64,000 nucleotides of DNA from Symbiodinium kawagutii (Eukaryota > Sar > Dinophyceae > Suessiales > Symbiodiniaceae). The stretch's first letter is position 1. Every line of letters starts with the position of its first letter. The DNA lies in the NCBI GenBank assembly GCA_009767595.1, contig VSDK01018595.1, positions 415,115 through 479,114 on the forward strand, written 5' to 3'. Shown here piece after piece: positions 31,305-42,741 of the stretch. The translations under genes and the position numbers were made by a program. Under the pieces are notes generated by a model. That model was given only the letters and a program-made list of their open reading frames with translations. It was not told the DNA's origin and did no database searches.

Positions 31305-31420
31305 TGGCTGTGGGTCAAAACCCCGACCCCTAGTTCCCCATCATTAACCATTGTTTTCCTTATTGTTGTTGGTGATTATCCCTCATGAAATTGGTTGGTT
31401 AACTGCTTGACCCATAACCA
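31305..31420 (+). mobile_element. Family B MITE
   Basis: TGGCTGTGGGTCAAAACCCC to TTGACCCATAACCA, 116 bp, flanked by TA on both sides. Confidence 0.9.
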
Positions 31421-31482
31421 TATAACCAACCCATTAATCATTGACCAAACCCCCGTGCAACCCTCACTGAACCCATCCTCAC

Positions 31483-31580
31483 GGTGCGGAGCTCGTTGCC
31501 TCCGGAGAATTTCTGATGCTCTGCAGATCCGCTGGTGAGATGTGTCTCGGCACACGTGGCCTCCACCACCTTGGCATCAC
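31483..31580 (-). CDS. Probable exon, unknown protein
   Basis: Good acceptor (ACACGCCCAG|G) and near-consensus donor (CGCACC|gtgagg). Reads DAKVVEATCAETHLTSGSAE and then HQKFSGGNELRT; 98 nt, phase 1 to 0, about 68% G/C at third positions. A plus frame (GAELVASGEFLMLCRSAGEM...) is also open. No family recognised. One of the better-bounded exons in the window. Confidence 0.45.
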
Positions 31581-31624
31581 CTGGGCGTGTCGCGAGACGC
31601 GAGGCCTCTCTCTGAGGTTATATA

Positions 31625-31813
31625 TGGTGGTTTCTCAAGCCAGAGGGAACCCCTATAATAATGGTTATAGATAAGATTTGGGGATTTGATTAATGGTGAT
31701 AAGAATGGTTATAATACTAATGGTTATAAATAATAATCATCCAATAGCTGGTTTATGATTGATGATGATTCATATTGGATGATTTGGGGGTACCCCTATT
31801 TGAGAAGCACCCA
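31625..31813 (-). mobile_element. Family A element with internal expansion
   Basis: TGGTGGTTTCTCAAGCC to TTTGAGAAGCACCCA, 189 bp, flanked by TA. The centre holds extra ATGGTTATAATAC words. Confidence 0.85.
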
Positions 31814-31849
31814 TATGTATATTCAAAGTACTTCATCTTTAGAAGAATG

Positions 31850-32160
31850 TATTCATAGAACTAATAAACGTATATAAATATGTGTACGAATGTAATTGTA
31901 CATGATTGCGCATATGTGTGTACATGTAGATATGTATAAGTGTATATGTGCGTGTATAAGTACATAGTATATGTGTTCATGCATTTTTGTGTTTATGTAC
32001 GTATTCATGTATTTATGTACACATGTCTAAACGTATATAATTATGCACACACTGACTAAACTGCATGATATGCAGGATATGGTATACGTGTATGCTGATA
32101 TGTATATACATGTGTATATATACATATATATATATATATGTATATATGTATGTGGAATTT
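31850..32160. other. AT-rich ATGTATATG DNA
   Basis: TATGTGTATATG words; no gene. Confidence 0.5.
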
Positions 32161-32564
32161 ATGGATGAATGTATCTACGTGGACCTTACATATCACGTGT
32201 AACCTTTCTAGCAAACATGCAACCGCGATGACAAGCTCAGGTATGGTAGACACACGTGCAAAGTTGATGATCAACTCATGTGGACAACATCAGTTTACTG
32301 TTCAGTGAAGCTTCCAACTGGCTTGTAACATCCCGCTGATAGTTGAGGAATAGGGATGATATCACGTGGGATTCCCCACAAACGCGGGTTGGCTAGGGCT
32401 CTTGAATTGTTGTCGATGTTGCTTAGTGATGTTTCATCGTAGTTGAGGCAGGTTATTGACGGCTGATGACGGTCTATTTGAGTCCAGTTGGCTAGTGAAG
32501 CTTGGCACAATGGTCTTCATCCATCATGAGCCACTAACCTCTGGGAAACCAATCTAAAAAATAT

Positions 32565-32645
32565 AAATCCCCATTTTCAACAGGTAAACCAGCTCAACAA
32601 ATGGTGGATTTTCTACTTCCAGACTACCAAAGAGCAATGCAGGGA
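32565..32645 (+). mobile_element. Family D fragment
   Basis: GGTAAACCAGCTC and TGGTGGATTTTCTACTTCC then AGACTACCAAAGAGC. Confidence 0.4.
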
Positions 32646-32782
32646 TGCGTCAGCCATGCTACCATGTTCATCAGCCATGTAACTACCATAGAATTATACT
32701 TATATCTACCATAAGTGGTAGTTACCTTAGTTAGATATCAGCAAAGTTACCAGGGGGGGGGTCCCACTACAGTATGTACCAG

Positions 32783-32873
32783 GTAATGTTGGTTTCTGAT
32801 TAGTGTAACCCCCCCTAAAGTAATGAAAATAGATGAAACCAACAGGTAGATACTAATCAGAAACCAACATTAC
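32783..32873. repeat. Perfect 22-bp inverted repeat (hairpin)
   Basis: GTAATGTTGGTTTCTGATTA-GT at 32783-32804 and its exact reverse complement at 32852-32873, loop 47 bp. A G9 run lies 32 bp to the left and a C7 run inside the loop. Confidence 0.9.
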
Positions 32874-33025
32874 AGGGATACAATCCCCTCCTTTACATCC
32901 ATCAACTCAGGCAGGATGGGTTTCGGTGTAACATCTCACGGGACCAGAAGAGATGCCTTCAGTTGGAATCTCATACGGGTGATGACTTGGATCTGTTCGG
33001 AATATGTCCCGGGTATGACTCTACA

Positions 33026-33132
33026 TGGTGGTTTCTCAGAATAGGGGTACCCAAAAAATGGTTGGTTTATATAGTACTATAAATGACTAGTAATGGATGA
33101 TTTGGGGGTACCCCTATTTTGAGAAACACCCA
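33026..33132 (-). mobile_element. Family A MITE
   Basis: TGGTGGTTTCTCAGAATAGG to TATTTTGAGAAACACCCA, flanked by CA on both sides. Confidence 0.9.
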
Positions 33133-33207
33133 CATTTTTCTTGATCGATTCGCAAGAATGCCATGGAACCACGACTTGCACTGACATTTGCTGGTGCCTG
33201 AACAGCT

Positions 33208-33304
33208 GGAGGTACCCCCAAATCATCCAACATTTACCATCTATATCCATTTGCAGTACTAAACCATGCGTAACTTTGGACTTCTCTATCTGGAGAAACC
33301 CCCA
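33208..33304 (+). mobile_element. Family A element, left end truncated
   Basis: GGTACCCCCAAATCATCCAAC to TCTGGAGAAACCCCCA. Confidence 0.7.
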
Positions 33305-33309
33305 TTTAG

Positions 33310-34009
33310 TGAAGTTTTCACTCGATGTTGTTGGGAATGCCGCACTGTTTCAACCAGGATTCACTGATCATTCACCAATGTTAGTAATGGCAAATAATGG
33401 ATAGTGTATGTTGGTATTGCACAATGTCTATTAATTCTTTGATGGCAGTGAGTAACTTTGACAAGGATTGACAGTTTTGAACGAACCAAGGATGGCAAAC
33501 TATAATCGGTATGAACACAAACCAATTTCATAGCTGTAAACGATGAACTAATCACCAACAGTGCGAGAAAAACAATCAAATATAAACTTTAAACTCAGAT
33601 CTGGGTTCACCAATCACCATCACCGCGGCGAAGTGTGAACTGCTCATTAAAACCATCATTCACAAGCAAACAAACATCAAATAGCTATCAAATTCAAGGT
33701 TTCGCATGCAAGAAAGCAAACCCTAAGCTGGAAAATGGAACGCGCAACTTGTGGGTGCCAGGTCTTGATTGAAATGATCGGTCGATCATGGCTAACTGAT
33801 GCTGATAGCTGGTTCATAAGAAATAAAATATGGCTGCCGGTCAAGAGCCTCTGTATGGACATGAACCCCAGGCTGATCACGTCCGCAAAATGACCAGACT
33901 AGTCGAACTGTCCGGATGTTCTTGCATGCGTTTTTGGACTGGTTGGTTCCGATCCATATACAAATATTGGTGAATATAAGGGCAGGGTACCTTTATACCA
34001 ACGTTTAAA
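33310..34009. other. Non-coding DNA
   Basis: No exon or element supported. Confidence 0.35.
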
Positions 34010-34012
34010 GAC

Positions 34013-34013
<1 letters not shown>

Positions 34014-34046
<33 letters not shown>

Positions 34047-34047
34047 G
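34014..34047. repeat. TA dinucleotide tract
   Basis: (TA)n with ACA interruptions. Confidence 0.9.
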
Positions 34048-34255
34048 ATGACAGGTGAGACAAACAATAAGCAACAAGAATAGAGGACATACCAACCAAA
34101 TTAGCCCTGGGATGCCCTGGGTAGTTACCAATGATCCCAAGTTAATGGATACTGTGGTTTTTCACAGTCCAACGGTTCGACTCGTTTGGTTATTAATGAG
34201 GGGTCCCAGGGCCGAAGCTTGAACTACGACAACGCCATAAACATTTGTGCCCACT

Positions 34256-34356
34256 TGGGGGTGTCTCAAAATTTGGGACCCCAAGTTATGGATGGCTTAT
34301 GACCAAATATAACCAATGTTTCACGATTTGGGGGTCCCCCATTTTGAGAAACACCC
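34256..34356 (-). mobile_element. Family A MITE
   Basis: TGGGGGTGTCTCAAAATTTG to CATTTTGAGAAACACCCG. Confidence 0.8.
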
Positions 34357-34739
34357 GCTTGCAGTACGAGCACATCTTTTAAGTGCTGGTCAAAGACCAA
34401 GCCGCAACATCTTGCAGTATACTGTACCGATTGCACATTTACATTGCTATCATATGAAGCAAAAACCACAGAGAAACAAAGCCCAATCCCAACAACGATC
34501 CGACCTCTACCTTGGCATCAACTAAGAGCCCCAGCTGGTCATTGCAAAAATCAGCCGCTGCGGCTGCACGGATGAAAAGCCGTATTGCTGCTTAGTATTG
34601 ATGATTGATGGAGGGTTAGTAAGGCTTGGTGATAGCCAATTCATGATGTAACATTGTAATGCATGATTAGGTCTTGGATAGCGGCGGCATTCCCACTTCA
34701 TGAGTACTAGGTAGGTAATAACCCGCGTTTGTCCTGCAG

Positions 34740-35027
34740 ATGGAGACTCACAAAAAGCTTCCCAGATTATACCCTGAAAACCATAAAGCACAAACAATGC
34801 CCGCAAGGAATTGGAAGGACTTGTTTGATGCTGCTGCCAAGTCCTTGTGTAAGTTTAATACAACAAGGTATCTGCAGGCGCGTCGCGAGCGAGCCAATAG
34901 CGAGTGCTGCAAAGGAACGAAAAATTGGGACCGAAATCGAAATCATGGCCAAAAACTTCGGCGTATATGTTTGGTCCATACCCCGTTCGGATATGTCCAT
35001 GTAGTTATGTCCTATCAAAACACATAA
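34740..35027. CDS. Exon island, strand unresolved
   Basis: Plus: after TTTGTCCTGCAG|ATGG, METHKKLPRLYPENHKAQTM and then RNWKDLFDAAAKSLCKFNTT, open for 95 codons. Minus: after CGTTCCTTTGCAG|, RYLVVLNLHKDLAAASNKSF to TTCAGG|gtataa. Both have good signals. No family recognised. Confidence 0.35.
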
Positions 35028-35176
35028 ACCTTCGGACCATATATATATCCAAGCATTGGAGAAAGGATGCAATATGATCCAATGTTGAAAGCGAAACCTA
35101 TAATCCAGATGGCATCGAATGGCATCTGTTTTCTCAAACTCTTAGTCACTTCAAATGGTCACCATCTGTCCCATGT

Positions 35177-35425
35177 GATGGTTTCTCACGATCGGGGTAC
35201 CCCCAAATGATCCAATAGTCACCATTTCTGGCAATAAACCAACCATAACGTGGGCATGGACAACAATTTATGGACAACCACTAATATGCACAAACGCACC
35301 AATCATGTTCGGAAATAACCCAATGGATAGTTCATTGGTTCTAATTAATTATGCTTTATAAACAACTAATAAACAACCATTATGGTTCCATTGCTGGGGG
35401 TTCCCCATCTTCAGAAAAATTATCC
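35177..35425 (+). mobile_element. Family A element interrupted by insertion
   Basis: Left half TGATGGTTTCTCACGATCGG to AATAAACCAACCATAACG; right half GGGGGTTCCCCATCTTCAGA at 35394. About 110 bp of unrelated sequence lies between. Confidence 0.5.
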
Positions 35426-35455
35426 ATCCGTGTCGCTCGCCTTTTCGGGCTTCAC

Positions 35456-35619
35456 CTTTGGAATTTTCGAAGAGTAGGACTGCTCCCAGCTGTAGTCATC
35501 ATACCTCGCTGGAGGAGCGGAGCTGCCTTGGGAACGCCCCTTTGCGGTTGCCGCCTGGGGACACCCAAGGCTCGAGCCGTGGGCCCCTCGGCTATGCTGA
35601 GGCCGGCCTGATGCCTGAC
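35456..35619 (-). CDS. Probable exon, low-complexity S/G/R/Y-rich
   Basis: Acceptor AAAGATCAG|G, donor CCAAAG|gtgaag. The frame includes GRPQHSRGAHGSSLGCPQAA and ARYDDYSWEQSYSSKIPK; 164 nt, phase 1 to 0, about 68% G/C at third positions. The Ser/Gly/Arg/Tyr-rich composition resembles disordered regions of RNA-binding proteins. That is compositional only, and it is 32 kb from the RRM locus. Another minus frame (GLSIAEGPTARALGVPRRQP) is also open. Confidence 0.45.
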
Positions 35620-35821
35620 CTGATCTTTGTTACCCTTGCCATGATAGCATGGTTGGTGACTGCTTATCATCCCACATCACCCGTATCAGTGACCATTGTT
35701 AAGCGTTCTAGTTTATCCTTAAATGTGCGTATACAGACTATATGAATATATACCTATAAGTGCCTGCGGATCTCTTTACAAATTTGTATAAGGTATAGAC
35801 ATACCCCGTGTTCACTAAGCT

Positions 35822-35925
35822 GGCCATGGTAAATCTGCCATTTACAGCTGGTTTCCAGGGTTTCTGATTGAGAGAATGGTGATGTCCCATTTCGACGTTA
35901 GTTTACCAAAGAGTAGATAAATACG
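35822..35925 (+). mobile_element. Family D element, diverged
   Basis: CTGGCCATGGTAAATCTGCCA to CCCATTTCGACGTTAGTTTA then CCAAAGAG. Confidence 0.45.
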
Positions 35926-36069
35926 TAGTCCATGTATGTAGCTCAGCTAATCTGAGCCCAGAGATATCGCTGAGCCCAACATCTTAGGAGGTCGCCAGTG
36001 GACATGAAAGCTGCGATGGAGGCGAAGATCTCCGCCCTCGAACTGAGTGTTTTCTCCAACAACCAGCGT

Positions 36070-36387
36070 TGGGTGTTTCTAAAGTCATAGGGGTACCCCG
36101 AAAATGGATGGTTTATTAGTGGTTAACAATGGTTAACCATAGTTAACAATGGTTATTGACAAGGGAATAAAAAGCAGTAATAGGGGATATACCAACTAGA
36201 ATGGATGGTTTTTTGCTGTACGTGGCCCAGACTAGTCTGGCTGAATGTTTCTGGGCGGGACAGGGACCAGGTGCGGCGAACACCTGCAAAACCTTAGGAT
36301 GAGTGGGCCCACGTACTCATCCACTATTGATCATTTTTAGTGATAAACCAACCATTCTTGGGGGTTCCCTGGTTTCAAAAACCACCA
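36070..36387 (+). mobile_element. Two family A ends around about 250 bp
   Basis: TGGGTGTTTCTAAAGTCATAG at the left and TTTCAAAAACCACCA at the right. The flanks do not match, so this may be two truncated copies. Confidence 0.45.
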
Positions 36388-36389
36388 TG

Positions 36390-37786
36390 TGGTTAGTCAC
36401 TAGGTGCTTCACGGATAGGTGAACAATCCGCACAAGCGACGGCGAAATCACGGAAATGTTGACCCCCAAGAATATATGCACACACTGTATTGTGCGTACT
36501 GTATACCGTATACCTTCGTTTTTTGTTGTGCGAGGATGCTTGTGGACCTGTGGATATGCCCTTCATAGAGTATCATAGAAGCCCAATGGAATTTTATCCA
36601 AGGACCATTGCTCTTGTGCCCTGCGCATACATTCCTAATCGTTCTCTGAGATCGTGCTGATTCTGCCACAACCAATGATCTGCTGAATTCCCATCAGCAA
36701 TACAATATAACGTGGAAAACCCCAGCACGGAAAGCAGCACATCACAGTAGGAGGTCAATTTTCTGGAAATCCCTCTGAGAGGATGTTGATGGTTCATAGG
36801 CCACACAGCTGCTACTCTGGGACTATCCAAAATACCCCGAAAAATCCCATAGTACTCATGATCATTATTGGTTGGTTCAGTGCTGCATCTTGACGATTTT
36901 TTACCGAAACTGAGAAGCTGACTCGGAGAAATGGCAATTTTCAATGGTCATGTAAAATACTTAATCTTGGATACACATGAAAAAAAAGATATTTGATGGT
37001 AAATATAGCCATAGCTACTTATGGTTAAACTAGTGGTGGTCTACTAATATGGATCTACAAGTCGTGACTATCGACGCTCTTTCCTGGCAGTCAACCATCA
37101 TTAACCATCATTGAACCATAGCACTTTGATCAATTGCAACACTGCTCCCGTGGCATCAAAGCACCATTAGTAGTAATTCTTGCCAATTCGTTACAACAAC
37201 TTTTGTCGATTTGATTAAACTCGTATTACTCACCACTATAAAACCAGCTTTCGGGATCCACGTTAATAGACCACCCCTTGACCGTAGATAGCTTTTAATT
37301 TTCCTTCAAAAATGGGTGCGTCAAGAACGGGATCTCTGATGCATGGTGATTATCCATAATCAACCATGATGGACCATCAGATTGAGCATCAAGTAGCCAT
37401 TATTTCCCATTATCATCATGAACCATTATCTAATTGGCTAATTGGTTCAACTCACATTATTCATGAACCATGATTGATCTGTTGATAGTCAACCATTAAA
37501 TGCTCAATCCATTCTTTAACCATCAATGAGCCATCGTGTGATAGTTAACCATAGAATCAAATCTGAGTATCAATGCATAATCATCAACCATAATTAAACA
37601 TCTTGAACCATCAAATTAACCATTGCATGGTTTACCATTATTAGCCATCAAAACCCATTACCTACCGTCATGCGCCAATTCTCAATCATTGTCAATTCTT
37701 AAGTATTACGAACTGTTTCTTACAACTGTTAGACATGGCTACTTGTTGCTGCACTGCTTTGAGGATCTTCCACTACGATGCTATCT
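36390..37786. other. Non-coding DNA
   Basis: AACCATCATTAACCATCA words from 37080 to 37640. No exon supported. Confidence 0.35.
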
Positions 37787-37884
37787 CGTTGGTGGTTTCA
37801 ACCCCCATGAAAAAGATCAGTCAACCAACCAATGGTTAATAACTACTAGGCATAATAAAAATGTTTAAAACCAACAACCAGTAG
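37787..37884 (+). mobile_element. Family C MITE
   Basis: CGTTGGTGGTTTCAACCCCC to TTTAAAACCAACAACCAG. Confidence 0.8.
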
Positions 37885-38030
37885 TTGTTGAACCAGTATT
37901 GTTGATTATCCCCTATCATTAACCACTATTAACCATGGTTAGTAACTAGTCCTGCTGGTATGTACCATTAGTAACAAGGGTTAATGATAGGTCACCATGG
38001 TCAGTTGTAACCCTTGTTACTAGTCCTGGG

Positions 38031-38180
38031 TCAGCTGCCTCGAGGTTCCCCAGGCTCGAGAGCTAGCAAGGCACTGGCTTCAGTAGCCATAGGCGGAGCC
38101 TCCTTCACTTCGAGCCTCGCCGCGGTGCCAAGGCTGTTGGGCCAAGGGCCGTTGGCCAGTCGAGCCCTTGGGATGTTCAC
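38031..38180 (-). CDS. Probable terminal exon, unknown protein
   Basis: After ATTGACAG|G the frame reads VNIPRARLANGPWPNSLGTA and then ARLEVKEAPPMATEASALLA, ending LEPGEPRGS and TGA; 150 nt, phase 0, about 65% G/C at third positions. The alanine/glutamate/proline composition is protein-like. A plus frame (LPRGSPGSRASKALASVAIG) is also open. No family recognised. Confidence 0.4.
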   Translation of the reverse strand: MNIPRARLANGPWPNSLGTAARLEVKEAPPMATEASALLALEPGEPRGS

Positions 38181-38594
38181 CTGTCAATTCTTAGGTTGGT
38201 TGACTTTGACTCATAGCTATAAGGTAAATTGGCTATATGATATAGGTTATGTTTGATAATTCTTAAATTGAATAACCATGATATCGTCATGGCTATTTCT
38301 AAAACTTATGAGGTTGGTTGACTCATAGCTATATGACATTTTAAATTCATGCAAAAATAGACGCACTGCCAATATGGCATATGTGTGTGTTTTGTTCATG
38401 GCAAAATCATCAAAATCATTAGCAGTACCAGGGTAGAAATGCAAAATCGCAGGGGTCACCTCAAGAATCTTGGTGAAATGCTGATAAAAAATCATGTTTG
38501 GTGAAACAAAAATCTAGGTTTTGTTGCCCGTTGAACCAACATCGGCAGCTGGTCAAACTCCCTTTCCACTACCTGAATCTTTTTAGGTGATATA

Positions 38595-38700
38595 CGGCGG
38601 TTTCTCAAGCCATCGGGAACCCCAAAAAGGGTTGGTTTATTAGTAGAAATGGTTAATATTGGATGATTTGTGTGTGTACCCGGATTCTGAGAAACATCCG
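38595..38700 (-). mobile_element. Family A MITE
   Basis: CGGCGGTTTCTCAAGCC to TTCTGAGAAACATCCG, flanked by TA on both sides. Confidence 0.85.
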
Positions 38701-39180
38701 TATGGTAAATCCATCTAATCATAATCCCAAACCTAATAGAAATCTAAGTTTGTGGATACGTGCAACCCAGTAGTTGCATCGCGGGGATGGTGGTGTTGAA
38801 ACCGCTGACCGTCTTTTTCATTGAAACCTGGCACTCAACACGAGCTCCACATGGTTCCAGCGCAATGATAAATCTGGATTGCGGGCTGCAATCTATCTCA
38901 AAACCATGCATATCATTTTGACCAAGCGACACAATTGTGTGCTTGATGAACAATGAATATGTTTAAAGTCACTGACCTGTAGTCTACAGCATGCTTCAAT
39001 ATCATCCACAACTCAACGTTCTTAAGCAGTTTTAACCACGATTGAGTATGTTTGGAATTTTTGCTGTTGGTTGTTGTTGGTAATCGTGGTCTACTCATGA
39101 TGATAGTCAATGATGCTGTTGATCATCCCCTATGAATCACCCACTACAAACCAATGAAAACCATTAAGAACTAACCACAA

Positions 39181-39273
39181 CTGGTTGGTGGTTACAACCT
39201 TGATGAAAAATATCAGCCAACGAACCAACCATCTATTAATAGTAGGAAAAGCGTGTTTGAAACCACCAACTAG
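39181..39273 (+). mobile_element. Family C MITE
   Basis: CTGGTTGGTGGTTACAACC to TTGAAACCACCAACTAG. Confidence 0.85.
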
Positions 39274-39545
39274 ATAACCACCATGAATCGACGACCGTGA
39301 AGTACTAGTAACCACATCAACTATAACTGCTCCTAACCACCAATCGTAACCACCGTTCATGATAACCCTGGTTCACTATCCAAAAGCAACTACGAATCAC
39401 TAGTCAACACTAGTCACTACTGCTCATCAACCATTACCAGTAGTACCGCACAAGGCAGTGGCGGAAGTTTCCAAGATAGGAGCACTATAGGAGTGTGCAG
39501 TTGTGGTTGCGACAATGTGAGCATCGATCTGGCCACTTGACTGGC

Positions 39546-39966
39546 AGCCTATCTGTCTAGCTATCTTTCTATCAGTGGATCAGTTTTCTTTCTGTCTGTC
39601 TGACTGTCTATCTATCTATCTATCTATCTGATGATCTATTTGTCTATCTATCTTCCTATGTACTTGTCTTTCTATCTACCTCACTATCTATCTCGTCATC
39701 TTTCTGTCTATGTATCTATCTATCGACCTGTCCATCTATCTATTTATCTATCTGCCTATCTATCTGCCTATGTATCTATTTGTCTATCTATCCACCGAAT
39801 TATTTGTCTGATCATCTATGTGTCCATCTGTCTATCTTTCTGTCTTTATTCCAGTACTATCTATCTACTTTTCTATCTGACTCTCGTTTCGTCTACCTAT
39901 CTGTCTATCTATCGACCCATCTAGCTATCTGAATCTGGCCATCCAATTATGTATCTATCTATCTAG

Positions 39967-39999
<33 letters not shown>

Positions 40000-40156
40000 G
40001 ATGCATCTATGTCTCTGTCTATCCATCTAGCCACGCATGGATCTGACTATCTACTTGTCGATCTATCTGACTACCTCTTTGTGTAGCCACCTACCTATCT
40101 AGCCATCTTTCGTCTATCTATCTATCTGTCTATCTGTTTATCTATCTATCTGCTGA
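39546..40156. repeat. CTAT tetranucleotide tract
   Basis: (CTAT)n with many CTGT/CATC variants over about 610 bp; open frames are artefacts. Confidence 0.95.
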
Positions 40157-40199
40157 TTTATCCATCGCAAGTGTTTTCCGACTTTTGTCTCCTGTGTTC

Positions 40200-40922
40200 C
40201 GAAAGTGTCAAAACGTGCTGTGTTTTGACACATTTGCTTCAAAATGTTCTTCTCGCCCTGGCCGCGTGCACTTTTTCGGACATGCAACTTTCAAAACTTG
40301 TTAAAAACCACGAGTTTTTGCGACTTCGGACTTGAGAATGTGCTTCGCGCGCAGGCGGCGTGCCAATTTTCATGATCATATGACATGTCCGAAAAGTGGC
40401 CCGAAACGCTAGTAAAATTGCAGTTTTTATTTTGGTACAAGATTTTATGTTAAAAATTTGCTTCGCGCGCAGGCAGCGTGCCAGTTTTGAGAATCATGAG
40501 TCATCAAAAGTGCTCCGAGCATGTAGTGTTTTTACGATTTTGACTTCCAAATGTGCTCGGCGCCTAGGTTTTTTAACGATTTTGAACGTGGAATCCTCTA
40601 AAAGTGCTCCGAGCATGCAATGTTTTTACGATTTTGACTTCCAAATGTGCTTCGTGCCTAGGTTTTTTCACGATTTTGCAAGTTGCAACTTCCAAAAGTG
40701 CTCCGAGGCTGACATGTTTTTACGATTTTGACTTCCAAACGTGCTTCGCGCCTAAGTGCTCCGGTGCTGACATGTTTTTACGATTTTGACTTCCAAATGT
40801 GCTTCGCGCCTAGGGTTTTTAACGATTTTGCAAGTTGCATCTCCCAAAAGTGCTCCGAGGCTGACATGTTTTTACGATTTTGACTTCCAAATGTGCTTCG
40901 CGCCTAGGTTTTTTCACGATTT
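40200..40922. repeat. Roughly 94-bp satellite array
   Basis: Unit: AAAAGTGCTCCGAGGCTGAC, ATGTTTTTACGATTTTGACT, TCCAAATGTGCTTCGCGCCT, AGGTTTTTTCACGATTTTGC. The right part (from about 40510) is well conserved; the left part is diverged. The halves of the unit are themselves related (TTTTTACGATTTTG). Confidence 0.9.
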
Positions 40923-41174
40923 TTGCACACACCTTTCGCCGCAGTGCTCCGCACCCGCCGCTTTAGCGAGGTACCCTTCTGGACCCTCATGATGCACGAA
41001 ACCTTGCAAAACACAGCATTTCGCGACTTTCCTAACATTTTTTGCGCGCTCGTGCTCTCATCTTTCGCACATCTGCATAAGCGATCTACCCTAGCTGAGT
41101 TGTCCATATTGTCGGAAGTTAGACTTCTAAACTTCCTTCGACCATTAAGAATCAATCTCAATCACCAATACTAA
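40923..41174 (+). CDS. Possible exon, unknown protein
   Basis: Directly after the satellite, a plus frame reads FAAVLRTRRFSEVPFWTLMM, then HETLQNTAFRDFPNIFCALV and LSSFAHLHKRSTLAELSILS to TAA. The alternating hydrophobic helical pattern resembles helical-repeat organelle RNA-binding proteins, but this is an impression, not a match. The minus strand is also open. Confidence 0.35.
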   Translation: MHTPFAAVLRTRRFSEVPFWTLMMHETLQNTAFRDFPNIFCALVLSSFAHLHKRSTLAELSILSEVRLLNFLRPLRINLNHQY

Positions 41175-41196
41175 GCAATAGTAACCACTAGTAACC

Positions 41197-41297
41197 TGGT
41201 TGGTGGTTTCAACCTCTGTGAAAAAGATTAGTCAACTAACCATTTGTTAGTACTTTCTAGGGATAACCAAAAAATGTTTGATACCACCAACGAGACT
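41197..41297 (+). mobile_element. Family C MITE
   Basis: CTGGTTGGTGGTTTCAACC to TTTGATACCACCAACGAG. Confidence 0.8.
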
Positions 41298-41299
41298 AG

Positions 41300-41904
41300 T
41301 AACCCCTAGTAACCATTGTTCATCATCCTGGCCCCCGGCACCTGTGCTCGCTGTGGCTGTTGATCCGCCTCACGAAATCAGCGACCAGGACGGCTTGGCT
41401 AAGGCTTGATGTTGGGATGGTTCTGGATTGCTGAAGGGTTGGCTAAGGTTAGTGGCTAAGCGTTAGTGTTTGGTTGGTTAAGGCTTGGTCAAGGATTGGC
41501 GTTTGCTCGCTTCAGGGTTGCTTAAGGTTCGGTTAAGGGTTGGTTAGTGGACACCATGGGTTGATGAATGGCTGATGACCAGTTGCGTTCCGCTCGGCGC
41601 CTCCACATGGATGCTCATGTTGTTGGGTCTGGGTCAAGCCAGATGCAGCTGGTAACAAAGAGAAGAGATCCTCACATTCGGATGGGAGATGCAGCTGCTA
41701 ACGAAGAGATAATAGCCGATGATAAGGAATACAAATTTTGAGAGTGCTTGATGATGGATAATAGTGATGGTGAATGGTGAATGGTAGATCCGGCGATGTG
41801 GCTGATCACCAGCTGTTTGGTTTTGTCAAAACTATGATAAACTGAGCTCAGTAACATGATCTACCGTTAGTACCAGCCCTTGGCTTTGTGTCAATACCAA
41901 ATAC
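41300..41904. other. Non-coding DNA
   Basis: GGTTGGCTAAGG words at 41400-41550. No exon supported. Confidence 0.35.
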
Positions 41905-42065
41905 GGGGGAGGGGTCGTCAAAATAGGGGTACCCCCAAATCATCCGTTTTTGGTCATATATAGTATATAGTAGTAAGTGATTTAAAGTAATAAGCCAACC
42001 ATTTCTAAGGTCCGTTAGTAATAAAAAGCCATTTTTAGGGTCCCTTATGCCTTGAGAAACCACCA
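41905..42065 (+). mobile_element. Family A element, expanded
   Basis: GTCAAAATAGGGGTACCCCC to CCTTGAGAAACCACCA. The AGTAATAAGCCAACCATTT segment is present twice inside. Confidence 0.75.
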
Positions 42066-42247
42066 CATACCAAACAACAGGGCCAGAACTGGCCGCATCA
42101 GTCTGTGTGCCGCTTCCTTCGCCACGCAATGAGCTGGAACAAGTGGTGTGCGCAGTGACATTCAATCCTTGAGCCATCCTTGGGCCTTCTATGAATGACT
42201 ATCCGTAGAATCTCCCAAGTGTGCTCAGTGACAATTCAATCATGCAG

Positions 42248-42588
42248 AAGGGGCTATGAATGGCTATGCGGTGGTGAAAAGTTGGATGAAACCCCCAAGG
42301 CCTGTGCAGAAGTGGCACACCATCTGAAGACAGTTGCTTTTTGTTTCCAAGGCCATATGGTTGCGGTTGAAAATCCAGTTCCCCTGCGCACAGCCCGTAA
42401 CAACAGATCGCCTTCCAGCTGGATGTTCACTCCCCAGCCTCTTTGAGAAACAAATGCCATCCCTCCACTTCAATGCTCGACATCAATACCTGGAGGTCAA
42501 GCACTCGCACGGCTTTGCAAAGTTCAGGGTGTCAACCAATGTCAGAGGCAAAGGGCTTGAAATTGCTTGGAATCAGTCACAGACATGA
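42248..42588 (+). CDS. Possible exon pair, unknown protein
   Basis: After CATGCAG| one plus frame reads GYEWLCGGEKLDETPKACAE and then VAHHLKTVAFCFQGHMVAVE, open to TGA at 42446. A second plus frame continues SLFEKQMPSLHFNARHQYLE and then VKHSHGFAKFRVSTNVRGKG to TGA at 42588. The frame change lies near 42370-42440 and no credible intron separates them, so a frameshift or an annotation error is possible. No family recognised. Confidence 0.4.
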
Positions 42589-42741
42589 ATCAAGAAAGAT
42601 AGAACATCATGTGAGAAGCGCCCATTGATACGATAGGATATCCTAGTAAACAATACTTGTCCTATGAAAATGTACATATAGCTCTCATATGTATATATAT
42701 ATATATATTTATTTATGTATATGTGTGTATATATATATACA

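Noticed and set aside
39631-39924. 97-residue Tyr/Ser/Leu-rich frame
   Set aside because: Translation of the CTAT tract.
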